Shown here: one piece after another, positions 12,950-23,839 of the stretch | Layout: every line of letters begins with the position of its first letter | How positions within the stretch are numbered: the stretch's first letter is position 1 | Source of the DNA: Apium graveolens | Lineage: Eukaryota > Streptophyta > Magnoliopsida > Apiales > Apiaceae | Length of the DNA stretch: 64,000 nucleotides | Assembly: GCF_009905375.1 (NCBI RefSeq) | Contig: NC_133653.1 | Span: 58,540,673-58,604,672 of the forward strand | Direction of reading: 5' to 3' | Program-made: the position numbers and the translations under genes | Notes under the pieces: generated by a model | What the model was told of the DNA's origin: nothing | Database searches by the model: none | What the model saw: only the letters and a program-made list of their open reading frames with translations

Positions 12950-13755
12950 CACAAGCTTTTGGGTGCAAACTGCAGGATGAATTCAAAGTTCTTCAATGAG
13001 GACACCCATTGAACACAAGAATAGAGCTCCTAAAGCACACACCAAGGTTAACCCAGCATCCTCAACGAGGATAGTACTTGAATATAAAAGGAGACCTTCA
13101 TTCATTAGGCATGCCCTTGGAAGCCTTCAAGCTTTTAACGGACAGCCCCCTCCTTAACCGACTCATGGAGAGAATTCTTCAAAAATACCCACAACAAATA
13201 CTTTAGTGAAAATAATCTCCATTGATTTCTCCATATTTTCTTGTTCTAAGTTTTCCATGTTGACTTTGTCCGGGATGAGGGCAAGTCCAACCATACGAGC
13301 CAAGGCTTTCATCTCCCTTAGTCAGGGTGTGCCCTCACTATGTGGGGTGCACCCCTTCCCTTGAATTAGAATCATATGTATAAATAGCTCATATATCCTC
13401 AATTCCATCTTAGTGAGGGCACGTCCTCACCTCATGCATTGTAGTCTATAACCTAATTATTCATCCTTTTGCCCTAATTTAATTCCAATTGACATGTACT
13501 TCACGCGAAATCTTTCAACACCAAATATTGGATATAACAACTACCTCCCAAATTCCATATGAAGTTGAAAATAAAATTGGAATTTTAATAGAAAGATATC
13601 AACAAACATTTGCATCACTTTTCAATTTTCTGGAGGACGCGTCCTCACTACTAGGCGTGTCATCCTCTCGTTTGATCGTCATCAAAATTTGAATCATTTT
13701 TATACGTTGTGTTATAGCCGTCACACATGTCACCTTCCCCCTTTTTCCTTTTTCC

Positions 13756-13763
13756 TATAAATA
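13756..13763 (+). promoter_or_regulatory. TATA box of the antisense Tat gene
   Basis: TATAAATA on the plus strand follows a pyrimidine-rich run and precedes a leader-like region ('aaaccctagc', C/T-rich) and a possible donor ('aaggtata' near 13909). It is the best candidate promoter for the plus-strand gene relic at 14582-17096. Confidence 0.45.
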
Positions 13764-14581
13764 CCCTCATAAGTTAAAAACCCTAGCTTTGACATCTCCT
13801 CTCGAAAACCGTCGTTATCTCCGCTGTAAAAAGTTGAAGCCCAGAATCCAGAAATTTCACCACTTATTCCTCAATGTTTTCCATTCAATCGACTCCATAA
13901 CTTGCAAGGTATATAATTCTTACTTCATTTTTCAATTTCATGTTTAAAATCGTCTACAATGTGCAAGAAACTGTTCGTGTTCTTCATTTTTTTGCTATTA
14001 TTCGTGGTATGTTGTATGTATATGTGTATAGATGCATTTTGATTCATATATTGCTTTTGTGATTTTCAATTTCATGTTTCTAGGATTTAGATAATTTCCC
14101 CCAAATCGATATAATCATTTCGTATTCTAGTACAATTGAGAGGGTGCGCCTTCCTCCCATTGCGCGTCCGCCTTGAAGTTTTGTTGGTTTCGGTTGTAAC
14201 ATTTATACCATGCATGATAAAATTTATAACGGGGGCGCGCCCTCCAGGTGTGCGAGCCTGGCACTTTCCTTAACCATTATAGACTAGGGTACATTCTTCA
14301 TTTTGGCGCACTTTTTTATACCATTTCAAATCTATTAACTCACTTGTAAACTGTCTTTCGATCATAATTAGGTTGTCCAACCCTTTTTTATCTTGCCTTC
14401 TACTTTCTTTAACATTTTCTTTTCTTTTTAAATCATGGGCGCGCCTTCAGGATTTTATTTTCTTAATTCCACTGGAAGGAGAAAGCACGTCTTCTTCTAT
14501 TCCACTTCACCCGTTTGAAGGTATCAATAGCAACTTGGGTTTAATTTTTCGTAATCTATTTCATTTCCTCCTTGATTTCTG

Positions 14582-17096
14582 GTGTATTACAAAACCCCTT
14601 CTTTTCTTGAGGCTGAAGCTCAAATTTTTGAGGAAATCAAATCTACAAGATCCATTATGTTGGCCTCCAGTCATGATTTGATTGATGAGATTCCTCTAAG
14701 CTCGAGAATGGGAAAAAGGAGACTTGAGCAAAAAATAACTCCCCAGGCTACTCGTGGATCTACTATAGAGGATTGGATAGACGACGAAATTATCCCTTCA
14801 TCTTCTCAGAAATCCCAGCCCCAAATGATAAATTCTGATCCATAATCAAAGGAGTCACCTATTCAGGATGAGCATGTTCATGAGGACGCGTCAGCATTGA
14901 AGGGCACGTCACCCTCCCAGGGTGCGCCCTCTCCTCATAGTGAGAATGAATTCAATAAAATGGCACCCCAAAAATACCTTTATTCCCCTCAAAAATCTGA
15001 TTCCCCTTTTGAACATTGGGACCCAAAAAATGTGGAACTAGACCTCGATTGGAGGGAGCTTGAGGATATTCCCGAACCAGAAAAGAATGTCTGGAGGAAG
15101 AAGGTGAAAAAGCTTGCATGCATTGGTCTCAATTCTATATCCACTGATTTAGAGATTGGCCGGAGCATGGAGACTATGACATTGAGGGCATTTTGGCATG
15201 CCCTCTACGTAAGATGAGACCATATATTTTTTATATCGAGAATCTTAGAGTTCCGAGGATGGTGTTGAGCCCAAAACTTCTTTCTCTTGGGGTGGGCGCG
15301 CCTTTGCATCCCTATATCAAGTAAATTCTTAAATGTTATAATATTTTACCCCAATTCAACTTTCTCCCAGTTCCTATAAATTGGCATGGGGCCTTTACAT
15401 CATGTACCATGATTTGAAGTTGGGAGCGCCCTCAATGAAGGAGTTTAGTTTCTTCTTCAGCATTTGAAAATCTATCCCTAGTTATCACTATTTTATATTG
15501 ACCAAATGGCACAATAATAAGGGCTTCAATGAGGGAAAAATTAGCCATGAAAGGGATAGAAAGGAGCCATTCTTCTATCTTAATAGTGTCAAGAGAGCTC
15601 GAGTCTGTATTGACTTGGAGCCAAGTAAATGACAATACGTCTTAGACCTAGGGTGTGTCCACCCTTTTTTATGTACTTCAGTCTTCTTTTTCTTATATTG
15701 ACTAATGTTCTTTTTCTTTAAACAAGAGAACTCAAAAAGACTTTTCAGGAAAAATAAAAAAGAGAGCTGAAAAGGTTTTGAAGTATGCTGAAAGGAACTT
15801 CAACCTTAAGGAAATGATTACAGACGTCAACTTGAAAAGAGTTGGTGCTCTTTCTAGAAGAGTGGGCTCTCTAATTTAATTCTATAAATTTACAAGAGGG
15901 AAGCTAGTATCAACAGATTCTGAGGAGAATGGGTATGACGTTTATGAGTTAGTGCAAATTGATATCAACAACAAAGTTGATCTTGGACAAGGTAATTAAG
16001 CTGATGAGCATTGGGCACGTCTTCGTTGTAGGGGCGCGCTTTATCAGTATATTTGATCCAAAAAATTGTATATATTATGTACATATCCTTATCTGCATCT
16101 TTCAAGTATACTTGCCATATAATTATTTGTCTATCATCAACCACCTAGGGCACGTCTTTGTGTATTTCTCGTATTAAAATTTTCATCATGTTTGCTCATT
16201 TTTTGTTTTATATTAGAGCTTAATATAGATTTATCCTTTTATGTGTGTGTGGGGCGCGTCGACACCTTAGGGTGCACCCTCTAAACTATATTGTTTATTT
16301 CTTAGTTGTTTTATTCCTTGGTAAATTCAACTTGTTTTGTATATTTGTTGTTGGGTGCGTCTTCCTTTTAGGGTGCGCCCTATCTGATTTCCTTATGTTT
16401 TTTCTCAGAGATGACTTATCTATCAAAGAGGTTTTCTATTGGAGCTAGAAAAAAGTATAAGGCTCAAATGACCAAGTATTTAGGCACAAAATGTGACCCG
16501 AAAACCAAGGACCAAGCTGGAGTTCTAGAATTGAAGAACATACCTCTCAAGACATGATGAGGGCGGTTGTCAAGCTTCATTTTCATGCCAATCAAAACTC
16601 CAACATGGAAGCCAGACTGTGGACGCGTCTTTCCACTGTTGAGAATGAGAATAGCAAATTTCAGGACAAAGTCAAGTTCCTGGAAAAATATATTTCTATT
16701 CTCACCAAGGAAAAAGTTGTTGAGATCCTCAGTTTGCAGATGGAGAATACGTGTCTTGAGGGTTAGGTAACTTCTATGGATAAATCTGTTAATTAAGTCA
16801 TCAACTTTTCAATGCAGATAGAAGTGGATAATTTAAACGATTATAGACTGCATGGATGGAAAGCCGAGAAGAAGTTGGTGAGGCAGGTTGGCTTCACTAT
16901 TGGGTTCGAAGAATGGTATTCTGTCTTTATTACAAATGACCCAGAATATTCTTTTACTAAGTTTGACGAGGAAACCCAGTAGTGGGTCAGTTATTTTAGA
17001 GTGAGAGCAGCTGCCTCCATTAAGGATAAAAGGGTAGCCCCTGGCTTGGGAGAGTCCGAGGAAGAGGATGTGTCTCCACCCCCTTCTCCACTTTAA
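14582..17096 (+). pseudogene. Antisense ORF of a Tat element (gene23/Retand-type), broken, multi-exon
   Basis: This plus-strand coding trace lies opposite to the Tat pol genes. Part 1 (14582-15320) is acidic and low-complexity, then has a WRKKVKKLACIGLN segment; the frame shifts near 15210 into a block with YIENLRVPRMVLSPKLLSLG. Part 2 (15350-15624) has SYKLAWGLYIMYHDLKLGAP and FNEGKI segments with one stop. Likely introns are 15625-15726 and 15992-16408, flanked by GT...AG, leaving exons 15727-15991 and 16409 onward. The last part is a probable coiled coil (16554-16766) and an acidic tail ending at 17096. I count at least five stops or shifts. The product's role is unknown even in intact relatives; the block order is what suggests an antisense ORF of Tat elements. 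Confidence 0.6.
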
Positions 17097-18289
17097 ACTC
17101 AACCACATCAGTCTCTTCCCAAAGCTGAAACGCGCCTCCATCTTAGGGCGCACCCAAGCTCTTCAATTTCTAAACAATGATGGGAGCAGATCCATTTAAT
17201 CCTTACAAGTTGTAAATGATTTATTTTTTGTTGGTATTTTGAACGATAAATTTGCAAGGCTTTATGCCTTTGACTCATTTTATGCACATCCATCATTTTT
17301 CATGCCTTTTTTCTGCTATTCTTTTAAATTATTTTACACAATTATAGAATGTAAAGCAGTCATAATACCATAAGGGCACACCCATAGACCAAAGAGCATC
17401 TACCTTATTTCATGATAATGGAATTCATGAGATGGCTCATATTATTCCTTAACTCAAATTTCTTGCCTTGTTTTTCCTAAGGAGAAATACTAGAAGAAGG
17501 CACCTTGTTTTAAGAAGCCTTGATTTACCATGTTCGATATACTTTTTTCAAATTCTACAAGTGCTTAGCATCCAAAATGGCTAGCATATTGCAAAGGTGT
17601 CCCTAACCTATAGGCGCATCTTCCTGTTATACCTTAGTAGTGTTTATTGAATAATGGATATTTTTTTGAATACTCAAAAAAATCATAGCGTGTATCCTTT
17701 CATTATAAGGGTTGAAGGCACATCTTGATGTCAAAGTGATCCTTCATTATAGAAAGAATTCAACCAATTTAAATTGTAATTCTTAACAACACGACAACTT
17801 ACAACAACTTCGAGGGCATGCCCTTGTATAATGGCGCGTCTTCCTCATTATTATGAAGGATCCAACCAACTGAATGGGATTTTTAATAAGACAAAATCTT
17901 TGAAGGGATGTTATAAACTATAATAGGTTTGAGGGCGCGCCCTTCTATGACGACGCGTCTTCCTACTTAAACAAGCCTTTAAATGGTAATTCTTTTAGAC
18001 ACCATAATCCCATGGCTACTGTGTTCTGTAAGGAACTTTATTGAAAAATTTGTTCCTTCAACTAGTTCTAAGGAAGAATAGCAAATGCACTACCCCCTAG
18101 GCTAGGAGGTATTTTATTTTTTCTAGTCTAATATTCAGGCATAGCCTTACTCAAATTAACTGGAAATATAAATAATAATAAGTAGGGGGCCGAGGCCACA
18201 CCCTACTGATAATACTTTCAAAGGTGTTTTGCATTTCATGCTCACGGAACTAGCTTCCCTTCTAAGTATTCAAGATGATAGGTTCATTT
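17097..18289. other. Non-coding spacer of the Tat element
   Basis: No coding frame is recognised. The stretch lies between the 3' end of the antisense gene and the 3' end of integrase, which converge on it. It holds several palindromic modules, with the clearest bipartite pairs at 17813-17847 and 17931-17965. Confidence 0.6.
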
Positions 18290-18593
18290 CTATAGTATTG
18301 CTTTAATCTTGTATAGTCCTTCACAATTAGCTCCAAAGACTCCATGGCATGTATTCTTTGTATATGGCATTACCTTCTTTAGGACCAAGTCACCAACTTT
18401 TAATTGTTGACATTTTACTTTCTTGTAATACCTTGATGCACGTTGTTTATATGCTGCTAGTTTTAGCTGCGAATTCTCCCTTGCTTCCTCCAAGAGATCC
18501 AAATGAAGTCATTGGTTAAACTTTGCGTCTACCTCTGCATAATAATCTCTGTGAACCGATCCTGAACTAACTTCCACAGGTACCATAGCCTCA
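18290..18593 (-). pseudogene. Tat integrase, C-terminal part (cut off by the CACTA insertion)
   Basis: Minus strand. Directly beyond the CACTA target site the frame continues with EAMVPVEV, a hallmark following the integrase core in Tat elements. Then comes a helical basic segment (MDLLEEARENSQLKLAAYKQ start near 18502) and a GDLVLKKV block typical of the integrase C-terminal domain, ending at 18290. A stop separates the two parts. Upstream residues (core domain) are at 22964-23446. Integrase would insert element DNA into the genome; this copy is non-functional. Confidence 0.7.
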
Positions 18594-18596
18594 TAT

Positions 18597-18625
18597 CACT
18601 ACGCCATAGATAGCCTATCGCAACC
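18597..18625 (+). repeat. Left terminal inverted repeat of the CACTA element
   Basis: CACTACGCCATAGATAGCC, pairing imperfectly with the right end. Confidence 0.85.
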
Positions 18626-19189
18626 CCCTACCTAAAGAATGTTATCTAATATGTTACCTTAGATAGGGTAGTTATGAGCTAATTTAACATTGTGTTTTTA
18701 TATTACCTTAGCCAAAACTATGGTGTTACATTAGGTCGAAAGCGTTGCAGCTTGCAACATTCTGGTCAAAGTGTTACCTTAGAGTATCAAAACATAAATA
18801 TGATGTTTTTAAGATTAATTATTAATTTAAATTCATTTTCAAGAATTTGGGTGATATACAAATAGAATGAATAAAATCTGTGACGATATGTGAATTTTGT
18901 ACATATTAAAACTTAAAAAATTTAAAGAGGAATTAATTAGCAAAAAAGTTAAAATAAATATTTTAAAATAAAATTTTTAAAATAATAAAGCATATAAATT
19001 GTCGTCCTCTTGATATGAGCACTGTTATATAAGTTTAAAAATAAAAATATTAAAATATACATATTTATATAAAAAATAAAATAAATAAAAATAATATTTA
19101 AATATTTGAAAATAGATTTATGGAATCTTAGAAATTTGATAAAGAGGTAAAATTTATGAAAATATTCAAACCTAGCGCCCAATTTTTTG

Positions 19190-19392
19190 GGTTAAAGGCC
19201 GCCTATTTTCAAAACAAAAAAAAGAAACTCACGGGCCTGTAGTTTTGGGCCTTGTCTGAGATTAAAGAGCAGAAAAGAGAGCCCAAAATAAAGTGAATAA
19301 ACACGAGCGTTCCACAAACCCTAATATTTGTATAGCAACAGCAGCAGCAGCCAGGAGAGCTAATCACATAACTTTGTCTTCAAATCCTTCAA
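19190..19392 (+). promoter_or_regulatory. Captured ribosomal-protein-type promoter and 5' UTR
   Basis: Upstream of the P1 start are two GGGCC motifs (ACGGGCC at 19231, TTGGGCC at 19245-19251; TGGGCC is the site II core) and a telo-box AAACCCTAA at 19316-19324. In plants this pair marks genes of the translation machinery. A leader with a CAGCAGCAG run follows, with a probable 5' UTR intron from the donor 'gaggtaatc' (about 19393) to the acceptor near 19491. The whole regulatory block seems to have been captured with the gene. Confidence 0.6.
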
Positions 19393-19498
19393 GAGGTAAT
19401 CAATTTTATATTTTTATTTTTCGATTCATTAATTTACAGTGTTTCTTCGATTTAATTTTTGACGATAATGTGTTTGATTATTAATTTAGTAGTTAACA

Positions 19499-20002
19499 AT
19501 GTCTATCGGTGAACTCGGTTGCACTTATGCTTGCCTGATACTCTCCGACGACGGCATCCCCGTCACTGTAAGCACATATTCATATCTCTCTCTTTCTATT
19601 TGTATCTATATATTAATTAGTCGCTTGTGTTGTGTGCGTGTGTTTTTTCAGAATAATTAGATGACTGTGTGTGAGAGAGATAAAGAGAGAAATAGAGAGA
19701 TTGAGAGAGAAAAAGAGATATATATAGAGATTGAGAGAGAGGTTGATTTTGTTTTTATGGTGAGGGGCTGATTGGTTGATTTAATTGTGTAGTCGGAGAA
19801 GATATCGACAATATTGAAGGCTGCTAATGTTAATGTGGAGTCTTACTGGCCAAGTTTGTTCTCCAAGCTTGCGGAGAAGAGAAGCATTGATGATTTAGTT
19901 ATGAATGTCGGAGCTGGTGGTGGCAGTGGTGTTGTTGCCGTTACTGCTCAGGCTTCTGGTGGTGGTGCTGCCGAAGCTAAAGCACCTGTTGAGGAGAAGA
20001 AG
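19499..20002 (+). pseudogene. RPP1: 60S acidic ribosomal protein P1 fragment (captured, lacks last exon)
   Basis: Exon 19499-19567 encodes MSIGELGCTYACLILSDDGI..VT and ends at GTAAGC. Exon 19793-20002 follows TAG and begins [20 protein letters not shown], continues through the [19 protein letters not shown] helices to the Gly/Ala hinge and EEKK, ending at GTATAT. Both junctions are phase 0, so 93 residues are open without damage. P1 forms the ribosomal stalk with P0 and P2 and recruits translation factors through its acidic tail ending in SDDDMGFSLFD. That tail, normally in the next exon, is absent. Downstream is helicase sequence instead, which would be out of frame if spliced on. It lies inside the CACTA element, so it is a captured copy, not the host locus. 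Confidence 0.85.
19665..19745 (+). repeat. GA-rich microsatellite in the P1 intron
   Basis: Degenerate (GA)n with GAGAGA, GATTGAGAGA and a short (TA)n run, within the intron 19568-19792. Confidence 0.7.
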
Positions 20003-20212
20003 GTATATAACCATACACACTTTGATTATATTCGATTGCTGTGATGTACTACATTGTTCTAGGCTTGTCATGTTTTTAGATAATATAGCTTTATCTATTT
20101 TAGTTCTTTGTACTATATGGGTTACTCCTTGTGATTTAATGATTTGACATTAGGTACTCCAGCTAGTTCTTTGATTAAAGTTAAGTTCAAAAGTAAAAAC
20201 TTATCTTGTTAG

Positions 20213-21214
20213 CCTATGGAAGATATGTCGTTCCTATGGAAGATATGCCGTTTTCAAAGACACCACCAGTAAACAAGCAAGTTGTAATTGGCACGCCTGG
20301 TACCATTAATAAGTGGTTTACAGGGAAGAAATTAGGCATGAGTGCTATGACTATTCTTGTTTTTGATGAGGCTGACCACATGCTCGCAGAGGTAATTCTA
20401 TAATCTGATCCTAATTTTAAAGTAATATATATATATAGTCAATTTATCAAGATCATTAGGCATATAATTTTTATTTGTGAGTTCGTTATTTTTTATGTGT
20501 ATCATTCTCATCTGATCTGTCCAATAGTAGTATGGAATCTTTTTAAATTAATGATCTTAAAATCACGAATACCAGACTGCGGTGCTTAGAATTTATTACT
20601 TTATGTTTTCATGGGACTGAATTTTGCATAGAATCCCATGGGTTTATGTCAGCCTGGAACCTTAACATCAGTGTCGGTGCATTATGTGTAGTAGCATTGA
20701 CAACCCTGCTGAAGGAAAAAAAGGAATGTTCTGGTTCATGTATTTAAAAGTTAAAAATATGCAATTAACTTTTTATATATGTTCAATAAATGTCGTATCT
20801 GTAAGGGGATGCTACTGTGCTAGGCATTTAACTAATTCTTTGACAGTCGAAGTGATGTTAGCCCACTAATTGTCCCCTGTATGAATGTTTTGTATATAAT
20901 ATAATGTTCAACTTGCCTCCAAAATGTCCGTCCTAGTTATTAATGTTTGATGGGTTAGAAAGTTTGAAACTGTATATCATGGATAAATTTCCATTGCTGA
21001 CGTTTTACATTTTTTTTGTCATGAACGTTTTGCATTTTAAGTATTTGTTCTCTACATTTGGTTCAGGTCTGTGATGTATTTTTAACTTTTGAAGCTGATA
21101 AACTTGTCAAGTTAAGCTTGGTTTCTTATTAAGTTAATGATGATGCAGGGTGGCTTCAAACTGGATTCTGAGAGGATAATGAAAGGCATTGTTAAAATCA
21201 GGCCCAACTGTCAG
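20213..21214 (+). pseudogene. DEAD-box RNA helicase fragment (LOS4/RH38-DBP5 type), captured
   Basis: Exon 20213-20391 (after TTGTTAG, before GTAATT) encodes PVNKQVVIGTPGTINKWFTG and then ILVFDEADHML, which are motif Ib-like TPGT and motif II DEAD. Exon 21149-21214 (after ATGCAG, before GTTTGT) continues GGFKLDSERIMKGIVKIRPNCQ. The VVIGTPGT...KKLG...VFDEADHMLAE...NCQ order matches plant DEAD-box helicases of the LOS4/DBP5 type, which act in mRNA export. Only about 81 residues are present; motifs Q, I, III-VI are missing. A short internal duplication (TATGGAAGATATG.CGTT) is seen at 20214-20248. The exon is in a different phase from the P1 exon, so a fusion protein is unlikely. Confidence 0.8.
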
Positions 21215-22241
21215 GTTTGTAAATCTTTATTTTCAGGATTATGAGCTAGCATTTAACTTGCATGATCACTTTATTTGACTCATGAATATTCCTGAAGTTA
21301 AGTTATAGTTCTTTCATTTATCCACCATATGATTTCCTTGGTACAACTAATGAATCCTAGTAATCCTTGGTACTTTTATATTTGTGATTGTGACTTTATA
21401 GTTTACGGTATCTTTTACTTCTTGAGACAACATCACACATCTCTAAGCGATTAATATGTAAATTTTCATCCTGATGAAAAGAAAAAGAGCTTTAGTTTCA
21501 GTTTATGATTTTGACTGGATTGAACTGAATAACTGTTAAGATATTGTTTTGTAATCTCTTTTATTTTTATTTTTCTTGGTGGCACTGTTTCACCAGATGT
21601 TTATGCTTGGTTAGTTACTTATTGCCTATAAATTATCAAACTTGATTGGAAATAAGATGTATTTTAACAATTTTATGGGTGAATACTATAGTAAATTAGT
21701 AATGAACTTCTGGTGCTGTTAATGCATTCAAACAAACAATATGGATCACAGTGCCTGGGATGAATCTGCATTCATATATCTTGCCTTGTCTTTCACAATT
21801 TTAAAAGTTAAAGATTGGACTCTACATTTGTTTCGAAACCTTATCTTTCTGATAACCTGCTTTCCACTCCATAATTCACTATCTTGATAATTTTATTGTA
21901 TGACATGTCTCAAGTGCTTTGGAGGTCAAGGTCATGTTTTTCGAGTTTGCAGCTTTGTTTCAGTCACCAATTTTGGAGTTCAATAAACCGAGCTGACTAC
22001 ATGGCTTTGCGACTAGGATTCATAACAGTGAGTTTGCATTTGGACTATAAAGAAATCATTATTTGTAAAATCTGACAAAATATTTTAAAGATCAAATTAT
22101 CATGTAAAATGTAACAGGCTGTACAGGCTGTATATTAGTTAAAATTTGTAAAAACTGATGAACAGGCCAGGAATCAAATTTAACAGACCAGAAGCAAAGA
22201 ATAAAGTATGTCATTTGTTCCTTTGTGATTTATTTCTTTAG

Positions 22242-22417
22242 TGGACTTTAAGTACAGAATGGTGTCATGGCAGAGCAGCAACAAGATTCTACAGAAATGG
22301 GTAAAATGGAAGCCAGACTTGTTAGCACAACTGAAGAATCTGATATATGTGCTCTCTCTTTTCCGTGTTGCTAAAGATAGCTGCCAGATTAAGTTAATTA
22401 CGATTCTCGTAAATTAG
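22242..22417 (+). other. Possible third captured exon (unrecognised)
   Basis: After a splice-acceptor-like run (TTTCTTTAG) a frame stays open for 58 codons to a TAG at 22415. It contains a Trp/Lys-rich segment (SSNKILQKWVKWKPDLLAQL) and is followed by UTR-like sequence. No family is recognised. It may be a terminal exon taken from another gene or a chance frame. Confidence 0.3.
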
Positions 22418-22931
22418 ACTTTTAATGTTTGTGTTTAGTAGATTAAGAAGTTTGGGATGTATTAGATATAGTATATTTAATTTGTACATCGGTTTTATGA
22501 AATGGTATAGTTGGATGGATCATTGGGTTAATGAATTTGTTTTTGGGATTGCATAAATATCAATAACAAATTTTCATTTTTTTTATTAGCAAAGTGTTAT
22601 ATTAGCTTTATAAAATATTACAATAACAAAAAAATGGGACCTATATTCCACGTAATAACTGTGGGCCCCAATGTGGATCCCACTTTTTTAAAAACATTTT
22701 GGAATTTTAAGGTAACATAAAAAATAAGTTACAACTGTTCTATCTTTTTGTTGCATTAGCAAGCTAAGGCAACATAAAAACAAGTTAAAACATGATGTTG
22801 TCTTAGGCACCAAAGATGTTACCTTAGACCCCTAAGGCAACATGGAAAAACCTATCTTTAAAAAAATGTTACCTTAGCTTAAAAGTGGGGCAAGAGCAAC
22901 ATATTTATCCCCTAATACAACGTTTTTTTGG

Positions 22932-22960
22932 TGTTACAGTAGGCATTTTATGGTGTAGTG
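22932..22960 (-). repeat. Right terminal inverted repeat of the CACTA element
   Basis: Read inward it begins CACTACACCATAAAATGCC. It matches the left end at 13 or more of the first 15 positions. Confidence 0.85.
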
Positions 22961-22963
22961 TAT

Positions 22964-23839
22964 CCATATATAACTATAAAAGAGGACTCTAAAATAGTAG
23001 ACCTTGGAGTTGTGTTGTAATACCACAAGACTTTCGGAAGCTCTTCGGGCCAATTTCACTTCCGCTCTTCCATCTTAGTCTTGAGAGTATGATTTATGAT
23101 CTTGTTGATAGCTTTAGTTTGCCCACTGCCTTGCGGTTGATACATCATAGATAGCCTTTTTTTATTTTTATATCATCACATAATTCACGCAACTCCTTGT
23201 TGTCAAACTGTTTCCCATTATCAGAGATTGTTTGTAAGAAATTCCAAACTGGAAAATAATGGAGTTAAATACAATGTTCCTAATTTTCTTAGCAGCGATG
23301 GTTGCTAATGGCATGGCCTCGGCCCATTTAGTGAAGTAATCAACTGTAACTACCACATATTTGACATCCCCTTTAGCTTTCGGGAGTTCTCCTATGAGAT
23401 CAATCCCACACATGGAAAATGTCAACGGGCTCATCATAGATGTCAATGATATTGCAGGAGAAGATGAGTAATTGGCAAAATATTGACATCGATCATATGC
23501 TCTAGTAAAGTTTACAGCATCTTCTTTAATTGTAGGCCAGTAGTATCCATGGGGTTATATCTACATTGCTAATGAGCTACCCCCCGAGTGATTGCCATAA
23601 ATTACTTCATGTACCTCCCTCAAGATGTAATTTCCTTCTTGCTCATCAAAACATCTAAGTAACGGTTGATTAAAACCCTTCTTGTATAGCACTCCATCAT
23701 ACACCACATACCTTGCAGCTTGGTATCGAAGTTGCCTAGCCTTAAACTTCTTATCCGAAAGTGTTCTCTTATTGATGTAAGCTAAAATGGGTGTCATCCA
23801 AGTTACTTCAGGAGTATCATCTACTTGCATCACTTCCAT
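22964..23839 (-). pseudogene. Tat integrase, N-terminal and core parts
   Basis: Minus strand. The segment 23839-23561 holds the linker and zinc-binding (HHCC-type) region, with LRYQAARYVVYDGVLYKKGF and an EVHEVIYGNHSGG stretch. The core starts at 23446 with CGIDLIGELPKAKGD and VDYFTKWAEAMPLA, where the first catalytic Asp is expected. It runs with shifts to the CACTA target site, past an ITKIINHTLKTKMEER-like region and an Asn-Thr-Thr-Pro segment. Stops and at least two frameshifts occur, for example between 23561 and 23446 and near 23168. The C-terminal part continues at 18593. Confidence 0.75.

Larger units (their letters stand above)
13300..18210. repeat. Array of bipartite CpG-rich palindromic modules in the Tat element
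   Basis: About twenty short modules of the type GGGCGCGCCC, GGACGCGTCC or GGGTGCGCCCTC occur here, often in pairs about 8-15 bases apart. Examples start at 13320, 13632, 14142, 14230, 14898, 16013, 16252, 16354, 17128, 17813 and 17931. A typical pair is GAGGGCGCGCCCT, a spacer, then GACGCGTCTTCCT (17931-17965). Variants such as GGGCATGCCC, GGGTGTGCCC and GGGCACGTCC differ mostly by CG to TG or CA. They occur in the putative promoter region, introns, exons and 3' spacer of the antisense gene. More copies occur within gag (25900-28360). Function unknown. Confidence 0.75.
18597..22960 (+). mobile_element. Non-autonomous CACTA transposon with captured host gene fragments (Pack-CACTA)
   Basis: The element starts CACTACGCCATAGATAG and ends ATTTTATGGTGTAGTG. 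The inverted ends match (CACTAC[G/A]CCATA), and it is flanked by the 3-base duplication TAT (18594-18596, 22961-22963). Both ends carry subterminal copies of TTACCTTAG or its complement (18652, 18705, 18773 on the left; 22708, 22800-22880 on the right), as in CACTA elements. Removing it rejoins the Tat integrase frame exactly. No transposase is present. The inside (about 19190-22420) holds spliced gene fragments with introns: ribosomal protein P1, a DEAD-box helicase and a possible third exon. The presence of introns points to DNA-level capture rather than retroposition. Confidence 0.85.

Noticed and set aside
15321..15370. A 50-base intron in the antisense Tat gene
   Set aside because: GT and AG are present, but the bases between still translate to family-like residues and 50 bases is short for a plant intron; a stop and frameshift are preferred.
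19499..20391. A functional host P1-helicase fusion gene
   Set aside because: The pieces lie inside CACTA ends, P1 lacks its last exon, and the exon phases do not match.
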